A stretch of 64,000 bases of DNA from Halocalculus aciditolerans (GTDB lineage Archaea > Halobacteriota > Halobacteria > Halobacteriales > Halobacteriaceae). Position 1 is the first letter of the stretch, and the number at the start of each line of letters is the position of its first letter. Positions 44,176 through 51,006 of this stretch are shown piece after piece. Where the stretch lies: positions 124,001-188,000 of the forward strand of contig NZ_BMPG01000004.1 in NCBI RefSeq assembly GCF_014647475.1, written 5' to 3'. Below the pieces are notes generated by a model. That model was not told the origin of the DNA and did no database searches. It worked only from the letters and a program-made list of their open reading frames with translations. Both the position numbers and the translations under genes were made by a program.

Positions 44176-44732
44176 CGGCCCTCACCTCCGTACTTGTCCC
44201 ACACGTACTTGACCAACTGCTCGCCATCTACATCGAGCATCTCCTCGGCTACGTCTACCAGATAGGAGTCTTTCACTTCCTCCACATCGTCGTACTTGTA
44301 GAGGGTGGCGAAGCCGAGTGCGGCTCCGTCGATGCCCTCGTAGAAGCGGCTAAAGCCTTGGAGTGGCTCTCGAATCACGCGACTGCGGGCCTGTTCTTTC
44401 ACGAGCGTCTCGCTCTCGGCTTGGGAGAGGATGACACTGGCTCGTCGGTGGGTGAAGACGTGTTCCTGTCGCACACGCTGGCCGTCCCATCCCTCGTAGG
44501 TATGGCCGCGACCGTGATGGAGGACGAAGAACCGTTCGTACCGTTCGGTGTTCCACGCCTCCCGTGCGTAGAACGTCGTACGAGCCTTCGAGCAGGCTGG
44601 AAAGGTCGGCTGGAAGTCGTACTGATGCTTGTCCTTCTGCACCTCGTCCCACGACTTCGAGCCTGTGTCGAGTCGCTCCTCTAACGCGATGGGTTGCCCT
44701 CCATCGGTTTCTGGTCCGTCCTTGCTACTCAT
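44172..44732 (-). CDS. Element protein of unknown function, 186 residues
   Basis: Soluble protein starting MSSKDGPETDGGQPIALEER, then YDFQPTFPACSKARTTFYAREAWNTERYERFFVLHHGRGHTYEG, rich in His, Arg and aromatic residues, and ending in an acidic helix. No family is recognised. It overlaps both neighbours (8 bp with the 60-residue gene upstream, 4 bp with the PrimPol), so all three are translated from one mRNA and likely act together in replication. Confidence 0.72.
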   Translation of the reverse strand: MSSKDGPETDGGQPIALEERLDTGSKSWDEVQKDKHQYDFQPTFPACSKARTTFYAREAWNTERYERFFVLHHGRGHTYEGWDGQRVRQEHVFTHRRASVILSQAESETLVKEQARSRVIREPLQGFSRFYEGIDGAALGFATLYKYDDVEEVKDSYLVDVAEEMLDVDGEQLVKYVWDKYGGEGR

Positions 44733-44907
44733 CCTTGGAACCTCCCATACTGGTGATGGGCTTCCATCCGACGAGTCGCTGGATAGCCCTCTCCCGATAA
44801 CAGGCCATCCTGTTTTTGAGAGTGGGTGTTTCTTTGTCCACATCCACGCCCTCCTCGGACGCTTCCCTGTCTTCCTGATTGCCAGAGTCGTTGCTGTTCG
44901 TTGGCAT
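44725..44907 (-). CDS. Element microprotein, 60 residues
   Basis: MPTNSNDSGNQEDREASEEG, an acidic disordered start, then a basic helix-rich end TLKNRMACYRERAIQRLVGW. The size and charge split would suit a DNA-binding regulator or primase cofactor, but no motif is certain. First gene of the operon; overlap with the next gene supports its translation. Confidence 0.55.
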   Translation of the reverse strand: MPTNSNDSGNQEDREASEEGVDVDKETPTLKNRMACYRERAIQRLVGWKPITSMGGSKDE

Positions 44908-45178
44908 ATCTGGTCACCACGCAAGTCAGACCCATCGCTCAAGAGCCGTCCTGCACAGTTCTACGACTGGCAGACCCACTGCTCAGACCACCGTCTACAC
45001 AGACACCCTCAGCAGGAGAAGTGGCTACTCAGCGAGCGATACGTTTCTGACTTCCTTACACTATTGTTCGGGAGATTAGTACTTAAAGGTGGCGACCAAT
45101 TCTATCCCTGTTTTCTGGACACTGATTCGTTATTGGACGCTTTCTCTAGACGAACGTGGACAGCACATCACTCTTAAA
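44908..45178. other. Element spacer upstream of replication operon
   Basis: No supported gene. It is AT-richer than the chromosome (for example AGTACTTAAAGGTGG near 45080 and CTTAAACC near 45174). It should hold the operon promoter and perhaps the origin. Repeat copy C closes it on the right. Confidence 0.4.
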
Positions 45179-45269
45179 CCCCACTGTGTTATCCCTGCTG
45201 TCTGTCATACAAGCGAAGGGTGTTTACCACTCCCTTCACCCTCTCATACAATCCTATGACAATCGGGCG
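45179..45269 (-). repeat. Bipartite element repeat, copy C (inverted)
   Basis: On the minus strand, half 1 is 45269-45245 (25 bp identical to copy A) and half 2 is 45202-45179 (GACAGCAGGGATAACACAGT plus GGGG). It begins directly after the integrase stop codon. The spacer contains GAAGGG...CCCTTC, a small hairpin. Confidence 0.85.
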
Positions 45270-45270
45270 G

Positions 45271-46284
45271 TCACATCGAGTCGAGGTACTCCCTCCGTTG
45301 CTCCATCTTCTCCTCCTCGGTCAGTTGGGAGTAGTGCTTTTCGAGCGTTTCAGGCGAGGAGTTCACACGGTCGGACACCACCTGCTTGGGCACGTCGTTT
45401 CGTAGCAGGTGGGTGATGGCTCCCCTCCGAACGTCGTGCGGTGACACGCTGGACGGACACTTGCTCGCGTGGGTGTAGGTAGCCGCCTCACAGGAGTTCG
45501 GGTCACGACCGTGCGGGCACTCCTGACCGTAGGCACACGGACGAGTCACGGCATACACCATCTCCCGAATCTTCGACCGGTGCATCCGACCGTACCGAGT
45601 CGTGAACAGTGGTTCTCGCCCGTAGTCGTCGGTCACGTCGTCACGAGTCACGGTGACGTAGTCCTGCAACACCTCGCAGACGTCTTCCGAGAGGGCACAG
45701 ATACGCTCGCCCGACTGTTTGTTCTTCAGGTTGGTTTCGGTATCGGGCCGATGGCGTATTTCGAGTGCCTGCTCCTCTGCATCGAAGTCAGAGACATCGA
45801 GGGAGTGTGCGGCTCCCATCCGACAACCAGTATGCCACAGCACGGTGAGGAGTGCGTGTCGTTTCGAGGCGTACTCGTACTTCCCGAGGTAGTTGAGGAC
45901 TTGCTCTGCCCTCTCCGCTTCGAGGATGCTGTCACTGACCGCTTCCTCGTCTTCGACCGAAGGAATGAGCATCTTGTCGTGCAAGCCCTGCTCGACGCCG
46001 TCGATGGATTCGAGGAACTTCACGAACACTCGCAGGGTCGAGAGTTGTCCCTTGAGAGTGATGGTTTTCAGGTCGCCGTCCTCCTTGCGCCAGAGCCGGT
46101 ACTCGTGGAGTGAGCGGGCCGTGAGTTCGTTGAGTTTCGTGATGCTCTCCTGCTCGCACCACTTCACGAACGGCTTGAGACGGTAGTGATAGCCCTGTAG
46201 CGTTGCTTCTGCAACCTCGTCACGCCGTTGTGCGAGGAACATCTCTTTCGCTTCTGCGGGAGCGATGGGTTCGAGTTCTGCCAT
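45271..46284 (-). CDS. Tyrosine recombinase / integrase
   Basis: 337 residues from the ATG at 46284, which has GGAGAG 6 nt upstream; a TTG 17 codons earlier is less likely. N-terminal SAM-like domain residues 1-100 (YHYRLKPFVKWCEQESITKLNEL). Catalytic core: Arg in HTGCRMGAAHSLDV near 160, HxxR in SPHDVRRGAITHLL near 290 and Tyr in LEKHYSQLTEEEK near 320. An insert with several Cys and His (CAYGQECPHGRD...CPSS) near 250-280 may bind zinc. The gene lies 90 bp from attR. Confidence 0.92.
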   Translation of the reverse strand: MAELEPIAPAEAKEMFLAQRRDEVAEATLQGYHYRLKPFVKWCEQESITKLNELTARSLHEYRLWRKEDGDLKTITLKGQLSTLRVFVKFLESIDGVEQGLHDKMLIPSVEDEEAVSDSILEAERAEQVLNYLGKYEYASKRHALLTVLWHTGCRMGAAHSLDVSDFDAEEQALEIRHRPDTETNLKNKQSGERICALSEDVCEVLQDYVTVTRDDVTDDYGREPLFTTRYGRMHRSKIREMVYAVTRPCAYGQECPHGRDPNSCEAATYTHASKCPSSVSPHDVRRGAITHLLRNDVPKQVVSDRVNSSPETLEKHYSQLTEEEKMEQRREYLDSM

Positions 46285-46373
46285 TGTTTGCTCTCCGCAG
46301 AACACCGGATTGTGGGTCGGGGAAGCGTCGTCCAATCGCCCGACAGCACGTTATTTTCGCGTCGTCTTCCCGA

Positions 46374-46396
46374 GGTTCAAATCCGGGAGGCGGCAT
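46374..46396 (+). repeat. attR of the integrated element
   Basis: Exact 23-bp copy of attL. Beyond it the chromosome resumes with spacer sequence containing a T-arm-like inverted repeat (46436-46475). Confidence 0.9.
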
Positions 46397-46579
46397 TTTC
46401 CTGCGAACGAAGCGAGCAGTGGAAACGCTCCCGAGCGGGTTTGAACCGGGGAGCGAGTCTCGGATTCGCGGTGGTTCAGCTCTCCGAGCGGAGCGAGGAA
46501 ATCTGCCACTGCGGTATGTCTGTACTGCTAATCGGCAATGAGCACGTCCGACAGAGAGCGTCAGCGAATCGTCTACGTC

Positions 46580-47161
46580 TCAGAGGTCTTCGAGGTCCCA
46601 GCCGACGAACGGTTGTTCGGGTTCGACGTCGAGGGCTTGGAGGAGGCGGGCGAGGCCGAGGTAGCAGCCGGCGAGGGCGGTGACGCCGACGATAGTCGGG
46701 TCGTTGTAGTGGGTGGCGAGGCGGTCGTAGCGGGCGTCGGTGACAGCGCCGTCGACGAACTGTTCGACGTAGGCGGCGAGGGCGGCGTGTTCGTCGGCGA
46801 GGTGAGTGTGTTCTTCGCGGGAGATGGCGAGGACGGTGTCGACGTCGAGGCCGGCGTCGAGGGCGACGCGGACGTGTTGGTGCCATTCGTAGGCGCAGTC
46901 GGCGTGGAAGGAGGCGGCGAGGATGACGACTTCGCGTTCGTGGGGGGTGAGGCCGCTCTCCGCCCAGACGCGGCCGGCGTAGGTTCGGAAGGCGTCGAGG
47001 AGGGGAGGGTTTTGGCCGATGGCGCGGTAGACGTTGAGCGTGCCGCCTTCGAGGGAGTGGCGGCGGTCCTCGTCGGGGACGTCCTCGCCGGAGAGAGTGT
47101 CGAGGAGGTCGCGTTTCTCGGCCGGGAAGTCGTCGGGGTCGACGTACGGGATGCGTGCCAT
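46580..47161 (-). CDS. Carboxymuconolactone decarboxylase family protein
   Basis: 193 residues. All-alpha AhpD-like fold: GGTLNVYRAIGQNPPLLDAFRTYAGRVW, LTPHEREVVILAASFHADCAYEWHQHVRVAL with a single Cys near 89 in DCAYEWHQH, and VDTVLAISR. The usual CxxC redox pair is reduced to one Cys plus His, so peroxidase activity is doubtful. The start ATG (MARIPYVDPDD) is taken over a longer frame. Confidence 0.85.
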   Translation of the reverse strand: MARIPYVDPDDFPAEKRDLLDTLSGEDVPDEDRRHSLEGGTLNVYRAIGQNPPLLDAFRTYAGRVWAESGLTPHEREVVILAASFHADCAYEWHQHVRVALDAGLDVDTVLAISREEHTHLADEHAALAAYVEQFVDGAVTDARYDRLATHYNDPTIVGVTALAGCYLGLARLLQALDVEPEQPFVGWDLEDL

Positions 47162-47293
47162 ACCCGTCTCATTCGACCGCAGGTATGTAGGTGTAGGCGG
47201 CGAGGGGAGCGAGACCGAGAGGCGGGACGGAGGAGCGGCGGGAGGAGGGCGACGCGGAAAGCGCTTTGTGGCGGCCGGTCGAGGTGTGGAGTG

Positions 47294-47746
47294 ATGGTCG
47301 GCGTATCCGGGGACGCGGCGGGTCGAGTCGAGCGGGGGTTGCTCTACGTGATGAGTGCGCTCTACGTGGGTGCGGGCGTGATGCATTTCGTCGCGCCGCG
47401 GTCGTTCGAGCGCATCGTGCCGCCGGGGTTCCCGAACCCGCGGGGGCTCGTCTACCTGTCGGGGGTGGCGGAGGTCGCGCTCGGGCTCGGCGTGCTGGTG
47501 CGGCGGACGCGGCGGGCGTCGGCGTGGGGGCTGGTGGCGTTGCTGGCGGCGGTCTTCCCGGCGAACGTCTACATGGCCGTCGACGACGTGGCGGCGGCGC
47601 TCGTGCCGGACGAACACCGGCGCGCGGCGCAGATTGCGGCGTGGGTGCGTCTGCCGCTCCAGGGCGTCTTGATGCTCTGGGCGTGGTGGTACACGCGAAC
47701 GCGCTCGGGTTCGGGTGCGGATTCCGAGCGCTCGACCGCGGAGTGA
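47294..47746 (+). CDS. DoxX-like membrane protein
   Basis: 150 residues, four membrane spans: LLYVMSALYVGAGVMHFVAP, GLVYLSGVAEVALGLGVLV, SAWGLVALLAAVFPANVYMAVDD and LQGVLMLWAWWY. The MHFVAPxxFERIVPPGFPNPRGLVYLSG block is the DoxX/DUF417-like family pattern. Physiological role not known in archaea. The ATG follows GTGGAGTG. Confidence 0.85.
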   Translation: MVGVSGDAAGRVERGLLYVMSALYVGAGVMHFVAPRSFERIVPPGFPNPRGLVYLSGVAEVALGLGVLVRRTRRASAWGLVALLAAVFPANVYMAVDDVAAALVPDEHRRAAQIAAWVRLPLQGVLMLWAWWYTRTRSGSGADSERSTAE

Positions 47747-47790
47747 GGAGCCACCACGCCTACCGGTGTGGGCGAGCGAGTACGGGCGAG

Positions 47791-47916
47791 ATGAAGCAGT
47801 CGAATCCGGTTCTCACGGTCGGCGCGGCGTTGTTCGTGCTCCCGGTTCCGGGGACGTTCGTGACCGGTGCACTCGTGCTCGTCGCCGGGCTGGTCGCGCG
47901 CTGGTTCGGTCGGTAG
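47791..47916 (+). CDS. 41-residue hydrophobic microprotein
   Basis: MKQSNPVLTVGAALFVLPVPG, then TFVTGALVLVAGLVARWFGR: two short hydrophobic segments around a Pro-Gly turn, likely a hairpin in the membrane. It lies between the DoxX gene and an unknown gene on the same strand. Length and ending look like conserved haloarchaeal small membrane proteins. Confidence 0.55.
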   Translation: MKQSNPVLTVGAALFVLPVPGTFVTGALVLVAGLVARWFGR

Positions 47917-47955
47917 GTCCAGTACGTTCTTAGTCGGCGTCGCCGAACCCCGTGT

Positions 47956-48336
47956 ATGAGCGGGTCGCGCGACGCCGTGTACGAGGGTGAAGTGTCGGGG
48001 CGGGTCGCCCGGCACGGCGTCGAGGAGTTCGGGTTCGACGTCGACACCGGCGTGACCGTCGAGTACGCGTTCCGCGTGCGGTCAGGGCCGAACGCGGACG
48101 TCGTCGTGGTCGACGCGGCGAACATGGCGACGTGGCGCGCGGGGACGGCGACGTCGTACTACTCGCATCTCTCCGCGCTCGACGTCCGGGACGCCTCGCG
48201 GTCGGGATCGCTCCCGGCGGGCGAGTACGTCGTCGCCGTCGACAACACCGCGATGGGGCAGGCGCGCCCGCCGCTCACGGGGTCCGACGACGCCGCCGCA
48301 GTCGTGTTCGATCTTCGATACGTCGTCTCCAGATAG
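47956..48336 (+). CDS. Uncharacterised 126-residue protein
   Basis: Beta-rich protein: VSGRVARHGVEEFGFDVDTGVTVEYAFRVRSGPNADVVVVD, YYSHLSALDVRDASRSGSLPAGEYVVAVDNTAMGQARPP. The plan, ending in a strand with GEYVVAVDNT, resembles extracellular pre-peptidase or emp24-like beta sandwiches, but no signal peptide is present. Function unknown. Confidence 0.65.
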   Translation: MSGSRDAVYEGEVSGRVARHGVEEFGFDVDTGVTVEYAFRVRSGPNADVVVVDAANMATWRAGTATSYYSHLSALDVRDASRSGSLPAGEYVVAVDNTAMGQARPPLTGSDDAAAVVFDLRYVVSR

Positions 48337-48411
48337 ATATCGCCGCGGAGAGGCGTGGCCGACACGGTTATTCCACCGGAGCGAGAGTGAACGACAAGCC
48401 AGAGGCACAGT

Positions 48412-48945
48412 ATGGAACGGAAACGAATCGGCGTCGTCGCCGTCGCGGTAATCGTGGTCGTCGCCGCGGGCGCGTACGCGGTGTTCATGGGTGTCGGTCC
48501 CGTTCCCGGCGGGGGCGGTGACGGGAACGTGTCCGGCTATCCGACCGCGTCCGACGGGAACACGTACAACGGGACGGACGACGGCGGGATGGCCGGCGGG
48601 CCGCCGTTCACGTTCAGCGTCGACGAGATAACGCAGTGCGGGCAGACCTGCCGGAACGTCACCGTCACCCTCAACAACGAGCAGTCGACGGCGGCGAAGA
48701 ACGTCACCGTCTACAGCCGCATCTACGCGGGGAACAACACGAACCCCGACAACCGCGTGTGGAGCGGGAGACAGCAGGTCGGACAGATCGCCGCCAACAG
48801 CTCCTACACGGACACGCAGACGGTGAAGCTCTCCTACTCCGAGGGGTACGCCGTCCAGCAGCACGACGGCTGGATCACCATCCTCACCACGGTCAAATCC
48901 GAGGGAGAAACGGTGACGTTCAAGATGCAGCGGGACGCCACCTGA
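48412..48945 (+). CDS. Membrane-anchored beta-sandwich protein
   Basis: 177 residues. An N-terminal anchor (RIGVVAVAVIVVVAAGAYAVFMGV), a Gly/Asp/Asn linker, and an external domain with a CGQTC disulfide candidate (residues 76-80) followed by RNVTVTLNNEQSTAAKNVTVYSRIYAGN. The many NxT/NxS sites suit N-glycosylation outside the cell. I recall similar haloarchaeal proteins with no known function. Confidence 0.7.
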   Translation: MERKRIGVVAVAVIVVVAAGAYAVFMGVGPVPGGGGDGNVSGYPTASDGNTYNGTDDGGMAGGPPFTFSVDEITQCGQTCRNVTVTLNNEQSTAAKNVTVYSRIYAGNNTNPDNRVWSGRQQVGQIAANSSYTDTQTVKLSYSEGYAVQQHDGWITILTTVKSEGETVTFKMQRDAT

Positions 48946-48960
48946 TTCGGTCCGGTCGGC

Positions 48961-49266
48961 GTGACTGCAGTGGCGAGCGACGTCGCGCATCTCGGCTACC
49001 CCCTCTTTCCACCGCTCGCCGCCGCGTCAGACTCGCTCTTCACACGCCGGCACGCTTGGGAGTTCCCGTGGGGCGTCCCGGGCGCGCTCACCATCGGTCC
49101 GGGAGCCGGCTGGCTCGCTACCGTCATCGTCTCCACCAGCTACCGGCCCTCAGAGGGCGCGTTCACCGTCCCACCCGCCGTCTACGCGATGAACGTCGCC
49201 GTGTCGAGCACGCTCGCCGCCCCGCTCTACGCCGGCTGGCAGCGATACCGGTGGCGGCGACCCTGA
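48961..49266 (+). CDS. Uncharacterised 101-residue protein
   Basis: GTG-initiated; weakly hydrophobic with segments WGVPGALTIGPGAGWLATVIVS and VYAMNVAVSSTLAAPLYAGW that may span the membrane, and a basic end (RYRWRRP). It follows the anchored protein by 15 bp and ends 1 bp before the convergent HerA-like gene. No family is recognised; its length and fit between genes support it moderately. Confidence 0.5.
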   Translation: MTAVASDVAHLGYPLFPPLAAASDSLFTRRHAWEFPWGVPGALTIGPGAGWLATVIVSTSYRPSEGAFTVPPAVYAMNVAVSSTLAAPLYAGWQRYRWRRP

Positions 49267-49267
49267 G

Positions 49268-50944
49268 CTACGCGCGCCACTGCTCGTGGAGTTCGCCGAG
49301 GTGCGCGCGCGTGTCCGACTCGACGAGCGAGGCGAGCGCGTTCACGTCGAAGGAGTACTGCAGGTCGCCGTTCCGCCGGACGAGTTCGCGCGCCCGGAGG
49401 CCCGCGAGGAGGCTGTGCACCGCCTCGACGGACCGCCCCGTCCGGTCGGCGATGTCGTGCGCCGACACCGGCGCGTCCGAGACGAGGACCTCGTAGATGC
49501 GTTCCGCCGTCCGCTCGTTGCACTGTGACTCCCGGCGCGCCGCCTGCAGGCGCACCGCCACCGCGGGCTCCGTGAGGAAGTCGTCGTCCGACCACTCCTC
49601 GCCCGCCAGCCCCTCCGCTTCCGCCGTCTCGACGACTTCCGCGCCGTCCTCGGGGACGAGCGACCGCGTCTCCTCGCGGGCTTCCACGCCCGAGGAGTCG
49701 GGGACTTCGACCGCGCTCGGCGCGTTCCGCGCGGCCGCCGCCGTCTCCAACTCCCGCTCGCGCTCTAGCTCTGTCTCCAACTCCTCGATGCGCTCCTCTA
49801 ACTCCGCGACGGCCGCGGGCGCGCCCTCGTCGGCGGCGTCAGCGTCACCGTCGGCGGCGTTCGCGCCGGCGGTCGGGAGCTGTGACTGGATGGCGTCCGG
49901 CGCGCCGTGCGCCATCGCGTTCGCGAGCTTCCGCGCGGCATCGGAGACGTCCTTCGCCTGCGACAGTTCGTTCTCCAGTTCGGCGATGCGCTGCTCGCGG
50001 TTCTCCAGCTTCCGCTCTAAGTCCGCGATGCGGTCCTCGCGTTGCTCTTTCACCTCCGAAATCTCGCCGAGGTCCTCGACGAGCGCGTCGCTCACCGACT
50101 TCAACTCCGGGCGCTCGAAATCGTCCAGCCCCGGGGTCGCGCCCGCGTCGAACGTCCGCTTGCGCTTGAAGCGGAAGCGACTCACCTCCGCGTCCGCCCA
50201 GTCGAACTGCACGAACGCCTCGCCGGGTTCGAGGTCGGACACCGCCGACCCGTACTCGTCGCCGACGATTCGCCCCACGACCTTCGTGTCGTTCTCCCAC
50301 GTGAGGCGGTGCCAGACGAGCCAGTTCGCCTGCGTGATGAAGTCCTTCTTCACGTCCGCCGGCCGCTGGCTGATGCCGACGATGCCGAGGCCGTGTTTCC
50401 GCCCGCGCTTCCCGACCTTGATGAGCATTCGTCCTGTCTCGCCCATCCCGCCGCCCTCCGGGATGTACTCGTGGCACTCCTCGATGACGAGCAGGAAGGG
50501 CTTCTTCAGCTTCTTCTCCTTCGCGAAGAGGTGGCGAGCCGTCTCCCGGACCAGCTCGTCGGATGCCTCCTCGTCGAGGAAGCCGGAGACGTCGAGAATG
50601 ACGGGAACGTTCTCCTCGAGGGCGAGCGTCGCGAGTTTCTCCGCGTGCTCGGGGAGCACCTGAATGTCGCACTCCTCGTCCGCGCCCGCGTGCAGGAGTT
50701 CGTACTCCTCCTTGAGGCCGTAGTACTCGCCGTCCGTGTCGACGACGAGCACCGGATACCCCTTCTCGAGGAGTTCCTCCATCACGACGCTCGTCGTGTT
50801 ACTCTTTCCCGACCCGCTCTTCCCGGTGACGAACCCGCGGCCGGTGAGGACTTCGACGACGGGGAGGTCGACGGGGTCGCCCTCCGAGGTCTCGCCGACG
50901 CGGATGGTCTGCTCGTCACCGTCGGCGCTCGATGAAGAACCCAT
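49268..50944 (-). CDS. HerA-like ATPase with coiled coil and winged helix
   Basis: 558 residues. The DUF87/HerA ATPase covers residues 20-270 with Walker A GFVTGKSGSGKSNTTSV near 35-51, Walker B PFLLVIEECHEYIPEGGG near 150 and the VGKRGRKHGLGIVGISQRPADVKK segment. A coiled coil near 295-345 and a second (AELEERIEELETELERERELE) near 395-415 follow. The end (NERTAERIYEVLVSD, APVSAHDIADRTGRSVEAVHSLL) is a winged helix. HerA relatives translocate DNA in repair or conjugation; this layout with a C-terminal DNA-binding domain is haloarchaeal. Confidence 0.88.
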   Translation of the reverse strand: MGSSSSADGDEQTIRVGETSEGDPVDLPVVEVLTGRGFVTGKSGSGKSNTTSVVMEELLEKGYPVLVVDTDGEYYGLKEEYELLHAGADEECDIQVLPEHAEKLATLALEENVPVILDVSGFLDEEASDELVRETARHLFAKEKKLKKPFLLVIEECHEYIPEGGGMGETGRMLIKVGKRGRKHGLGIVGISQRPADVKKDFITQANWLVWHRLTWENDTKVVGRIVGDEYGSAVSDLEPGEAFVQFDWADAEVSRFRFKRKRTFDAGATPGLDDFERPELKSVSDALVEDLGEISEVKEQREDRIADLERKLENREQRIAELENELSQAKDVSDAARKLANAMAHGAPDAIQSQLPTAGANAADGDADAADEGAPAAVAELEERIEELETELERERELETAAAARNAPSAVEVPDSSGVEAREETRSLVPEDGAEVVETAEAEGLAGEEWSDDDFLTEPAVAVRLQAARRESQCNERTAERIYEVLVSDAPVSAHDIADRTGRSVEAVHSLLAGLRARELVRRNGDLQYSFDVNALASLVESDTRAHLGELHEQWRA

Positions 50945-51006
50945 TCGTTGAGAGGACTCACGCGGCCGGGGGCGAAGAAACTTACCGTCGCCCGAGGGAT
51001 TCGGGG

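Larger units (their letters stand above)
41268..46396. mobile_element. Integrated plasmid/provirus-like element in tRNA-Phe, 5.1 kb
   Basis: A perfect 23-bp direct repeat of the tRNA-Phe 3' end bounds the element; the unit length is 5,106 bp. The integrase gene sits at the far end, next to attR, as in many tRNA-targeting archaeal elements. Genes inside: an AT-rich membrane protein (41744-43072, +), a three-gene operon ending in a primase-polymerase (44907-43228, -), and the integrase (-). Inter-gene GC is lower than the chromosome and the first gene is far lower. No structural virus genes are seen, so an integrated cryptic plasmid or a satellite fits best. Confidence 0.9.

Noticed and set aside
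44908-45178. Plus-strand frames across the element spacer and the operon (for example 44629-45177)
   Set aside because: They are antisense to the coupled operon, lack starts with promoters and have no domain.
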